Positions 22,204-32,027 of a stretch of 64,000 bases of DNA are shown here, piece after piece. The stretch spans positions 89,999 to 153,998 of the forward strand of contig JAJEKB010022010.1 of the NCBI GenBank assembly GCA_022393335.1. The letters are read 5' to 3'. Origin of the DNA: Macrotrachela quadricornifera. Lineage: Eukaryota > Rotifera > Eurotatoria > Philodinida > Philodinidae. The notes beneath the pieces were generated by a model that saw only the letters and a list, made by a program, of their open reading frames with translations, searched no databases and was not told the DNA's origin. The position numbers and the translations under genes are program-made. How positions within the stretch are numbered: the first letter of the stretch is position 1; every line of letters starts with the position of its first letter.

Positions 22204-23206
22204 ATACTAGATGCAGAGAAAAAGAATTATTAAAAACGACAATCAACATCGAGAAACAGAATCAAACCAATATATGAAAAAAAATGTTTAGCAAAGTATC
22301 CGAGCTTATAAGTTGTGTGCCTGATGTTGTTGTCAAGAATAGCACTCCTGACCAGACGTACCATATAAACATTATGATTTCCACTCAGCAGTAATTTTAT
22401 ACGAAGAAATGAATTTCCGATGTTGAATTCGTGATAATTAAATTAAAAAGAATTGTGACAATCATATTCATACAGACAAATTTGGATACACTTATTGGTG
22501 AACACTTGGATCCACTATCATGTTTTTCGAACATATTGTTGACGCGAGTAAGATTTTTAAATAACGATTCAATATAGAAGTGATAATTTTATTTTGATAC
22601 ATAGCAGACAGATAAGACGAGATTCTCCCAAGATCGAATTTTTAAATTCCTCTTTTGGTTACATAAAAAACATTCGATCCAATTCCATCTAGTTCCGCTT
22701 CGAAGTAATTTGCGGAAATCCATTCGGAAACTACTCACTTCTTTCAGATATTTATCTTTAACTACACAAGGTAAGCTGCAGGTGAGAACCGTACGGAATT
22801 TTAGAACCGTATGGCATATCAAAATCGTTTGCAATTCCGTCAATTCTGGAAATGGAGGAAATTTGATTGTTTTCGAACAAGTGGAGTTAGTTCGATATTT
22901 TTGAATTTTCGAAATCGGATGGAGCTGATTCTATGGGATGGAATTGATTCTGCAATATGCAAGATCACGAAATAGGATGGCTGCTCTCTATATGAAAACA
23001 CTCTGTCAATTACAACTCTAGATTTCATGACCTTTTTATTATTTGTTGGAAAAGGTATAGATAAATGAGTTAAGAAAAAATCTAATTTACCAGTTATTAG
23101 GATGACAGAAGGTATACGTTTGATGAAGAGGAAAAAAGTCATTTATAATTATTAGCAATCAAAATTTCAAGTATTTCTCCCTTAAGCCTAATTCCAACAT
23201 TAATTA
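22204..23206. other. Intergenic with a dispersed repeat end
   Basis: No gene. From about 22600 to 22990 the sequence is rich in GGAATT/AATTCC words, and its last 50 bp (22941-22990) match 55705-55753, so part belongs to an interspersed family. Confidence 0.4.
22941..22990. repeat. Terminal segment of a dispersed GAATTCCG-rich repeat (copy 1)
   Basis: GAATTGATTCTGCAAT followed by GAAATAGGATGGCTGCTCT closely matches GAACTGATTCCGGAAT followed by GAATAGGATGACTGCTCT at 55705-55753. Upstream similarity is weaker but both copies are rich in AATTCCG words. Confidence 0.5.
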
Positions 23207-23439
23207 TTGGGTTAGTAAGAAATTTTTTGCTTTTTTTACAAATTTTTCTAGAGCGGTAGAGACAGTTTTAGAAGTTTCCATACTAAGCGTATATATAAGA
23301 AGTATGAATATCTTTCGAACAACAACAAAATTGTGGACATAAATGTTGATATCGAATTAGAAACGAAGATATCTTGTGAAAAGATCCAAGTGCTTCTGCT
23401 TCATGCATTCGGTTTGGATCGAAAAACAACGGAAGGAAC

Positions 23440-25703
23440 ATGTGCGGCACGATGGGAAATGATGTACTCTTCATCCTTACAGCGCGACATTGCTTCCATC
23501 GGTTCCAGAACGGTAACTTCGAACTTGACGATTCATCTCACACCGGAAAACTACTACAAGTAGATATGGAAGTCTTAAAGCAGCTTATCAAAGAAGACCC
23601 TCGATTGATTATGCAAAAAAGAATTTAGAGAAGATTCATGAGATTATCGAGTATCATGTCAAATATCGAAGCACTCATCAAAATTTAGTTTTTCGATTTA
23701 ACGTTCTCGTCTTCTTCAACATTATCTAATATCTCTAACTTCAAATCTTTAGCATATTTGGGCAAGCTGATAAAAAGTTAGTTCAATTTTACTATTGAAT
23801 ACACATGAGACTATATGAAGAATTTTGTCCAAAATTATCTATATAAAGATATTTTTTAAATAATAATAAAAACTTATCCAAATTTCTTGTGTAATATACC
23901 AAAAGATAGCATCTCGAAAGCGGAACAAAATGCACTATTTACACATTATATTCCTACAGGCTGATCAGGAGTTATTTATTAAATACTTTCCATGATTCAC
24001 CATTTTTCGAGTGAAAAAAAGTGGACTTTTTGCAGTATATTGGTTTCTATTTAGTCGTTACGCATGGGCCCAGATTCAAATTCACATATGTTATACAGTT
24101 TTCTTCTCTCTACAAAATAGTTAAAAATATCCGAAAAAAAATCAGACTTGTTTCCCAATAGGTCTCACGCTACTGTCATAATTGGTGGTTTTTGATGGTT
24201 TTTCAATAAAAATCAGATATTTTTCGCGTTTTTCATTATCATGACACAATTGTAAAGCAAAACGGGTCTGCTATTTAGAACCAGCAGTCAAAATTGTATC
24301 GAATCATATGAAATTTTAGAGAAAATTTTTTCCGTCAAAATATTGCCTGTAGGGGACCGGGGCACAAAATTTTTAAAAAGAAAAGTTATGGAGATCACAG
24401 ATGAATTTTTGGCGGAAAAAATTTTCTTTAAAATTTCATATGATTCGATGCAGTTTTGACCACTGGCTGTGAATAACAGACCCATTTTGCTCTACAATTG
24501 TATCATGATAATGAAAAACGCGAAAAATGTCTGATTTTTATTGAAAAACCATCAAAAACCACCAATTATGAGAGTAGCGTGAGACCTATTGGGACGCAAG
24601 TCTGTGATTTTTTTCAGATATTTTTAACTATTTTGTAGAGAGAAGAAAACTGTATAAAATATGTGAAATTCAGTCTGGTTCCACGCGTAGTGACTGAATA
24701 GAAACCAATATACTACAAAAAGTCCACTTTTTTCACTCAAAAATGACTGGTCTCCAACAATATTTTTGAAAGATAATTATGAATCTGGCTATGGAAATAT
24801 CATATGTAAATAGCCAGTTTTTTTCCGCTTTCGATGTTCTGTCTTTTGGTATATTACACAAAAGATTTCTTTGACTTGACGTCATCCAAAATATCTCAAC
24901 TTTATATGTATGATTTTTGACAATGTTCTTCAAATAGTTTCGTGAATACTTGACAGTAAATTTGGGCTAACTTTTTACCATCTCGATCAAACGCGGTAAA
25001 AATTTGAATCTAGAGGTTGTAGATGATACTGAAGAAGTTGAGAATATTAAATCAAAAAACCGAATTTTCACAAGTGCTTCAATTCCTCGATGGTCTCATG
25101 ATTCCTCTCATAATAACATCTCATTGCAACTCCGAATGGTTCCCCAATCTTATTACTGAAGATGAGAAGTAAGTGTTGTATATTAACTGCATGCACAGAC
25201 GCCAATGGCTGAGCGCTGATCACATAGATGCAGGAACGCCCAAGACTGATCCACACTCTAAGAAAGTGATGCTGAGGGTATGGCGAGATAGCAAAGGAAT
25301 TATTCATTGGAGACTTCTTCCAAATGACAAGACCATCGCTGCTGATCTCTACTGTCAACAATTGGATTAGCTTATAGGAAAACTCAAAGGAAAACAAGAT
25401 CGAATTCACTTCTTGCATAGCTACGCGAGACCGCAAGTTGCACAGTCAACACGCTATACACTATTGAACCTCGGATAGGTTACCGTTTCTCCTTCTAATT
25501 ATTTTCCTAACTTGACTCCAGTGGACTACCATTTATTTCGTTCTCTGTCTAATCATTTATGCAAAATAAAATTCGACGACGAGAACGACCTTAAAATGGA
25601 TCTCCAAATCTTCTTTGGTCAAAAGTTCCAGGGCTTCTACGAACACGGAATTCTTTCTTTACTGGATCGTTGGCAACAAACTATATATAGTGGTGAAGCA
25701 TAA
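23440..25703 (+). pseudogene. Mariner transposase, split and mutated
   Basis: The N-terminal part (23490-23630) reads RFQNGNFELDDSSHTGKLLQ then EVLKQLIKEDPR, the helix-turn-helix linker of mariner. The C-terminal part resumes near 25110 with NLITEDEK, the first catalytic Asp region, where a stop replaces the usual Trp. KKVMLRVWRDSKGIIHW, ADLYCQQLD, HSYARPQVAQS and TPVDYHLFRSL follow, ending GILSLLDRWQQTIYSGEA. The second catalytic Asp, normally in HDNARPH, is lost (HSY). Several stops and frameshifts are present. It could not catalyse transposition. Confidence 0.88.
23636..25110. repeat. 1.47-kb foldback palindrome nested in the mariner
   Basis: Two arms of about 700 nt are imperfect reverse complements of one another around a 65-nt loop (24341-24405). 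Matching anchor pairs include CATGAGATTATCGAG / CTCGATGGTCTCATG at the outside, GTGTAATATACCAAAAGA / TCTTTTGGTATATTACAC in the middle, and GAATCATATGAAATTTTA / TAAAATTTCATATGATTC near the loop. No transposase is encoded. A readable minus-strand frame in the right arm (24733-24933) is not recognised. The transcript of either strand would form a very long hairpin. Confidence 0.85.
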
Positions 25704-25787
25704 ATTGTTGGAAGCTGGTTGTATTCTTGAAGTTAAAAAATAAAAATAAAATTTTCGCAAAAAAGGAAAAAATTTCTTACCAACCAA

Positions 25788-26296
25788 TAGGTTGTGTAAA
25801 TATTCCAACTTGAAAATGTTGTTTTGTTTCTCAAAATAAATATACATGCACGAGCTAGAAAAAAAAACAGAGCAGAACGAAAATTGTGTCTTGGACAAAT
25901 ATTGACTTCGAATTTGAATCCTCCGTTCATTTCATATTCCAAGATTGATATAAAAAGAGTTCTATTTTTCTTATATAAGTAAGTAACAAGCGTATTATTT
26001 TACCTTCGATTTTTCAAAGTATACTCATAGTTTTAGTTTGTAAGTAAACTAAATGTTATAACTATTCTTGCACTCTAATCTACACTTTTCTTTGTTATTA
26101 CAATTTTTAAACAGAAAACATATTTGCATAAATACTTTCTATTATATAAAATCTATTAATTTTTTATGCGCTCAGATTGATAACTTTCAATCTATGTTCA
26201 CTTATTATATTTTATCATACTACACGGGCCGATCTATTAAATTCTTTTTCTGATAAACTGATATCCTTCATATTCTAATTTACTGTTATCATTTAA
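25788..26296. other. Intergenic
   Basis: AT-rich spacer between the mariner and the TTAA site of the next element. Nothing coding is supported. Confidence 0.4.
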
Positions 26297-27022
26297 CCCT
26301 TTCAGATCTACCGTATTAAATATAGTACGCTTTTTTAAGTTTCCTGATCTTTAAACAATTCACAAATGCAAAAGGGCATCGAGAAGCAGTTTTCTCTATT
26401 ACATAGAGGAGACTCTAGACCACACATTTATATTAAAACTTTAACTTTAATAAACTCATTCACGCTGCAAACATAGTCAATATTTGATAAACCGTCATAC
26501 TCTATGTATCATGGTCTTACAAATATTTATCGCATGCAAGAGTTTATTATATTTATAATTTTAATATAGATCTGTAGGCGAAAGCCTCTTCTGCGTAAAG
26601 AAGAGAGTCACTTCCGAATATTTTCTGTATGAACGAGTTGTTTAAAGATTACGAAACTTGAAAAAACCGTACTATATATGACGCAGTAAATTTGAAGAAA
26701 TAGGTCTCTTCTTCGACCTCAAAAATACTTCGGTTTTTCACATTGCGATCAAGTCAGAAGGTGACGCCTATTGTTATTCCAAAAGTTGGTTTAGCGATAG
26801 CTCTCTACGAAAGTTTGGGCCAAGTCCAAATTTCCGTTAGGTATAGTCATACAACTTGTTCAACACTTTTGTAAAATGAGAGGGGTGTAGCCATCGGTCG
26901 AAAATGACTTCAAGAGTTTTTTAACGATTTTTAGTGAAAATATTCACAACGCATACTGCGCATATTGAATATCAAATATGAAATGTATTCCATCCATTAA
27001 CTGAGCCATGGGCCTGAAAGAG
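26297..27022. mobile_element. piggyBac-like non-autonomous element with TTAA target duplications
   Basis: The element starts CCCTTTCAG and ends CTGAAAGAG (inverted CTCTTTCAG), flanked on both sides by TTAA (26293-26296 and 27023-27026), the signature of piggyBac insertion. A longer internal inverted repeat pairs TATAGTACGCTTTTTTAAGT at about 26320 with its diverged inverse at about 26670, extending over roughly 65 bp. No transposase is present. It ends about 100 bp before the start codon of the ADP-ribosyltransferase gene. Confidence 0.7.
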
Positions 27023-27125
27023 TTAAAACAACTTCAATCAATAATATAATTATATATTTTTTTTCATCTTAAACATACAATGAATAGATAATATTTGTCA
27101 TTTATTTAGAATATTTTTCGTTAAA

Positions 27126-28559
27126 ATGAGTCGAGATGTTAACGAGATTGTCAAAGATTTATGTCGATATGATCCAATAATAAGTGAAACTAGGTTTCGT
27201 TTACCACATGATTGTTATATGATTTTTGTCGGAAGTTTGGTAAATCACGAACATCTTGATAAACTTACCAAAAGAGTACATAAGAATGAAGATTCAAACG
27301 AAGGAGCAACAACAATTAATTCCAAATTTACTATGATAGAAACTGAAGAAATTGAATTTTATTTGGAATATATAGTTTTGGATAATAAATCAGCTATTGA
27401 GCAACTTGCTGATGATCGTAGACAACGTTTTGTGTATGAAGATCATTTTAATCCTGCTCTTTTTGACATAGCCAAAAGAAAAGCATCATTTCAACAATTA
27501 AAAAATGTTTGTCGTCGGTATGAAACGAGAGAAGGATTCGATGTAGATGACATTATGACTCAACATGAAAACCGAACAACATTATCAACTCCATACTTTA
27601 TTAATCAAGGTTTATCAAGTGATGATGCTCAAGGAGCAGCTTTTGCTCTGTCATTTTACACAGGAACAAAAAGTGAAGCAGTTAGTCGTGGTGCTAGTCT
27701 TGTTGCTCGCCAAGCTAATGGACAAGTTATTGAAAAAAAAACAAAAGATGAAATGAAAGAAGCAGCTATTATTCTCTATTATTTGGTTAAAGCACTTTCA
27801 TATATTCCTTATTATTGGGGTTATGTCACACGAGCTTGTCAATTAACTGATGATGAACTAAACTTTTATATGCCTGGATGTTTAATCACATGGATTCAAT
27901 TTAGTAGCGCAAAGAAAGGTAAAGAAGTTGCTACTAATTTTAATTTTGCTACTCGAAATACATATTTTAAAATTTATTCATTAACTGGTCGTCCTATTCA
28001 ACATTTTTCAAATTATCCAGAAGAAGATGAAGTTTTATTTTTACCTCATTCAACATTTTTTGTTTTCAAACATGAAATTAAATTTCATGATACACAACAT
28101 ATTATTTACATGCGACAAGTTGAATTAGGTCTTAGTAAATGGTCTATTTTATGGGTTGATGATAGAATATTCGATGAAAATTGGGAAAATAAACGTCATA
28201 TGGAAACTGCTGCAACTAGAGCATTAAATTTAAATGTACATTTTATTCCAAAATCGTCCACAGAAAGTGCTCTTGCATTTCTTCGATCACCCTTTGGACA
28301 ACGATTAAAAAATCAAGATACATTTCGTATCGTGACAGATATGAATCGTGAAAATGAGTATCCAGTTCATAATGCGGGTGCACGTTTAATTAAACAATTA
28401 CGACAATTAGGCTTTGATAACACATGTCTTGTATTTACAAGTGATCAGAGAAAAGGCGAAATGATCATACAATCGGAACTAGATATTAACGAGCGAAAAT
28501 TTGTCTCTATAACAACTCGGACAAATGATTTAAAAAAATTTATCAACTTTGAACAGTAA
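27126..28559 (+). CDS. Arginine-type mono-ADP-ribosyltransferase fused to a receiver-like domain
   Basis: One exon, 477 residues, ATG 26 nt after a TTTAG acceptor that may close a 5' untranslated intron. Residues about 150-320 fit an R-S-E class ART fold: Arg236 in WGYVTRACQL, the serine strand LITWIQFSSAKKG (Ser260/261), and E-D-E at 300-302 in YPEEDEVLFLP, followed by STFFVFK. ExE enzymes of this class move ADP-ribose from NAD+ to arginine. Residues 338-477 form a separate alpha/beta domain starting WSILWVDD, with FRIVTDMNRE and CLVFTSD. This looks like a two-component receiver, including the acidic pair and a candidate aspartate, but no clear conserved lysine. No signal peptide is visible, so it should be intracellular. 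Fusions of this kind are expanded in bdelloids as I recall. Confidence 0.85.
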   Translation: MSRDVNEIVKDLCRYDPIISETRFRLPHDCYMIFVGSLVNHEHLDKLTKRVHKNEDSNEGATTINSKFTMIETEEIEFYLEYIVLDNKSAIEQLADDRRQRFVYEDHFNPALFDIAKRKASFQQLKNVCRRYETREGFDVDDIMTQHENRTTLSTPYFINQGLSSDDAQGAAFALSFYTGTKSEAVSRGASLVARQANGQVIEKKTKDEMKEAAIILYYLVKALSYIPYYWGYVTRACQLTDDELNFYMPGCLITWIQFSSAKKGKEVATNFNFATRNTYFKIYSLTGRPIQHFSNYPEEDEVLFLPHSTFFVFKHEIKFHDTQHIIYMRQVELGLSKWSILWVDDRIFDENWENKRHMETAATRALNLNVHFIPKSSTESALAFLRSPFGQRLKNQDTFRIVTDMNRENEYPVHNAGARLIKQLRQLGFDNTCLVFTSDQRKGEMIIQSELDINERKFVSITTRTNDLKKFINFEQ

Positions 28560-31315
28560 ATCAGTAATATCAAATCTGAAAGTTGAATTCAAGTATTCAA
28601 TACTTGAATACTTTGATTCGACTTTTTGAATTTTATTTCGAATTTATAAACTCTTGTTCGAGTATTTTGATCTCCTAGAAAATAACAGGATTTATCCTTT
28701 CATCATTCTCATAGACACAGATGATCTCTAATGTTCTTGATGTCTTGCACAAAATTTTGAGCAAAACACTACCATCTCACTGAAGTTAAAGTTTTCAACC
28801 GAAATTTACCAAGTCGGATACACTTTTCGATATGTAAATGTATGAAAATTGTATCATTTGAAAAAGTCAATGCCGCACATGTTCTCCTCGCAAACTGTTT
28901 GCATTTAGACGCCAATTTTTCGATTGTGAAGTATCTTTCTAAGGACAATATCTTCAATAAATAACAGAATCCTATTTAACAGTCATACTATAATTTTCCA
29001 AAGTAAATGTATTCTACGTTAAATAGTTATGTAGTCATGTAAGTACACATTCTACAAATCATTATCTTGAATAAACTGAAGTAGAAAATTTTGGAACTTT
29101 CTGTATAATCTACGTTAATTAATAGCTTTATACAGGCATAGTAGACAAATGAAATTTTATTATATGGTTTTAATGTGGAAGCAAAACTATGTGGGAAAGA
29201 AACCATGAAAATTTACTGACTGTGCAAGCGATATGCATCTACGCAAGTTTTTCATAACTTCTGCTGATTTGATAAAGACCTGCTTATGAAAAATTTCAAG
29301 TTGAAACTGAGCTATCGCTGTGGGAAGCTCATGATATGTCTTTCTTTCTCTTCTAGATGGAAAATTCATTATCTCAATAAATAAATTATTCGATTCATGC
29401 ATAAAATTACTAGAATGTAGCTATTTTTTATGCAATCAAAGGTAGGGTTTGAAGCAAAATAATATTCTCTGCATTCAATCATACAGTCAATGTGCAGTGA
29501 ATCTACAATAGAAGTAACTATGTAACGTTCATTGATTCATAAAAAGAAACAGACTTGAAGCTTGAGTTTGATAGATTTTCTTCTCTTCCAGTAAAGATCT
29601 GTTTACTCTAAAACTTTCAGAGAATCTCATTGAGTCAATATGAGAATACGTTTCAGAAAGCACTGCAACCAGCTTCATTCAGATCGATCAAAAAGGTTTT
29701 CGACATCAAGTCAAAATTCTGATATATCAATACATAGAATGAATAACACTCTTTGAAAGCATGCAAAATTGCTATAACTTAGTATCTGTTTCCATGTTAA
29801 TCAAAATATTTGAAATATGCATTTTGAGTATGTCTTGAAAGATTTCAATAAATTCCATTTTCTGATAATATCTTTTTCCAACTTCATCTTTGGTTATTGA
29901 TCCAATACATTTTGCCACATTGAGTTCGGATGAATTTTCGAGCTAAATGCGATTACTTCAAAACTTACGATCGTTCTCATAAAGTAAATGCTGACAATTA
30001 TTTTCTCGCACATAAGGTACTTTATTATAAACAAATATAAGTTCATCAGAATTAATAACATTTTCTTCATTATTCAAAAAGAGACAATACGTTTTATGTT
30101 AAAGTTATGGCACGAAACTACTGATCAATCCAAAATTCACGTTTATCTTCAATTATCTAAAATAACTTTTTCAAGTGAACATAATAGAAGCAGCAATACG
30201 TACTTGATTTTCAACGATTTTACGGTATCTTTCATCTGCTTCCATATCTCTGATATTTCTTGTACAAACTGTATCATTTTGATAATTTGCTCTACAAGCA
30301 ATCAAGACATAAAACTTATGAAGTAGTGCGAGATGAAGAAACATTTCTTTCGTGCAATCTCTTAATCATTTCCACACCCATAAGCGATGTGATATATGAG
30401 TTTTAGATCATAGTGGTTTTGGAATAATATACAATAGTTTTAATTCTACTCTTCGATGTGTTCTTTTCGCTACAACAGAGCAAATTTTCTTTTATTGACC
30501 ACTTCTTTTATAAATGATGTCTTTGCATATTTGTAATAGTATTTAAATAATCAGTAAAATCTTGGTTGTATGCTTTTTTTTCCAACACTCTGTCACAAAT
30601 CGAATAGTGCGATGAATTTTATCCGGAATTAATCGGCTATATAGAAGAATCACGTCAACATCACGAACTCCAAGAAACACAATGCATGACTTTTTGGCCA
30701 TCTTTCTCTGTTGTTCACCCTTATTCTCAACCACCATTTTTAAGTAAGAGAATTCCGTTGATTTGTCAAAAGAATATATTCTTTTGTATGAAATTAATCA
30801 GTCACGAAACTGTTTAAACTTTTCTCTTGGATAACTTTCTAAGAAAAGAAAAACAAAATAAACCTTTTAAGTAATTGCTATCACGAGGAACAGATGACAG
30901 GAAAAAGAATAATAATGTCCTCTCAATCGAAATTACGCTTTATAGTCACTACAAAAATGTCTTTTTCAAGAGAACTACTTTTTTTGTTTGTCTTGCAAAT
31001 CGCTAAAAGCAGATTATACTCTTTGCATTCTACAGAAATATATAAACTTCGATAGTTTAACGTAATAAAACCTTCGTAGTCTTTACTATCTAGTATCAAT
31101 AAAACTCGTTTTTCATGTGCTTTCATTTGGTAGAAAAAATCATTATTTGCTCTGTTTGAACTTATAACATTTCTTCCTCTAGAGCAACATATGAGACACT
31201 GAGAATTTTTTTCCAAATGACTTTTCATAACAATCCTTTTCAATCAGGCAGTTTCAAATACAAAATCACTCTGCATGTAATTAGAAGAATACAAATAAAG
31301 TATATACTATTTACA
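28560..31315. other. 2.7-kb gene-poor region
   Basis: A TTCAA/TTGAA simple-repeat block lies at 28590-28660. Several minus-strand frames (28769-28957, 29187-29402, 30543-30737, 30923-31243) look mildly protein-like and may be remnants of one dead gene, for example ILLYSRLIPDKIHRTIRFV near 30640. They do not splice together, and I recognise no family. Confidence 0.3.
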
Positions 31316-32027
31316 CTACCAGAGATACGGATACAAAATATAGGGTACATCTTGCTTATACTGCTTCCAACCATCTCCATATTTTGCAGTACAGTGTACG
31401 TCCAAAGCCGGAACTGCTCGTGCTGTAAAATCCCTGATTTGTAAGAGGAATAAGACTCCTGCCAAGTAGTAGTTGCCACTGGTCAGCATTAAGCCTGTAC
31501 GCCACACAGCATATGACCCATAGTTAATGTGACGTGCGAGAGAAAATAATCCTCCCATATAATTACGTCCTTTATTAGCTGGATTGTCTTTGAAATATTT
31601 TCGTTGAAGTTCAGAAATGAGTTCTGTCGATATACCCACAAGAAAAAGGCTGACACCAATACATTGAGTCATAAGAGAAGGCGAAAAATAGAGACTGGAC
31701 AGAGCTGCTAAAGAGTTATGCACGGTGGCAGAGATTGGTCCAATAACAGCAAAGACAAGACCAATTTTCTCTTCCATAATATAACACACATTAATAATTT
31801 GTTTGATAGCAGCAATTGATGCCATGAAAAGAAAGAGAAAGATTGTTCCATTGTCGGAAGGATGAGTGGTTAGTCCAAATTTAGAAAGAATCTGCCGCCC
31901 ATAAATTGTCAGTAGTACATATTGGATGTACGGATCAAATGAGCGAAGCAGAGCTAAAATTGCCCGATAAATAGGTGCGGAGTCTTTATTCGAACGATCG
32001 AGAAAATCAACCGGCTTTTTATTGGAC
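31316..32027 (-). CDS. Membrane enzyme of the steroid 5-alpha-reductase / DUF1295 type (5' exon uncertain)
   Basis: The open exon runs from an acceptor (boundary 32027) to TAG at 31316, about 237 residues. It contains several hydrophobic segments (YIQYVLLTIYGRQIL; ASIAAIKQIINVCYI; KIGLVFAVIGPIS; QCIGVSLFLVGISTEL) and a C-terminal signature, GRNYMGGLFSLARHINYGSY then KYGDGWKQYKQDVPYILYP. This is typical of NADPH-binding tails of 3-oxo-5-alpha-steroid 4-dehydrogenase/DUF1295 and of related isoprenylcysteine methyltransferases. It probably sits in the ER membrane and acts on a lipid. The first coding exon is unclear: an upstream 50-codon frame starting at about 32246 (ATG ATG AAT) could join only through a poor GTCAAC donor, so I left it out. 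Confidence 0.65.

Larger units (their letters stand above)
23207..25787 (+). mobile_element. Dead mariner transposon interrupted by a foldback insertion
   Basis: The left end TTGGGTTAGTAAGAAATTTT and the right end (inverted, TTGGTTGGTAAGAAATTTTT) are matching inverted termini, each flanked by TA (23205-23206 and 25788-25789). The transposase reads left to right, but its halves are about 1.5 kb apart, separated by the palindrome at 23636-25110. The terminal sequence resembles the TTAGGTTGG..AAAAGTAATTGC ends of irritans-type mariners. Confidence 0.85.

Noticed and set aside
25068..25436. 122-codon minus-strand frame
   Set aside because: It is antisense to the mariner transposase remains and to the palindrome arm.
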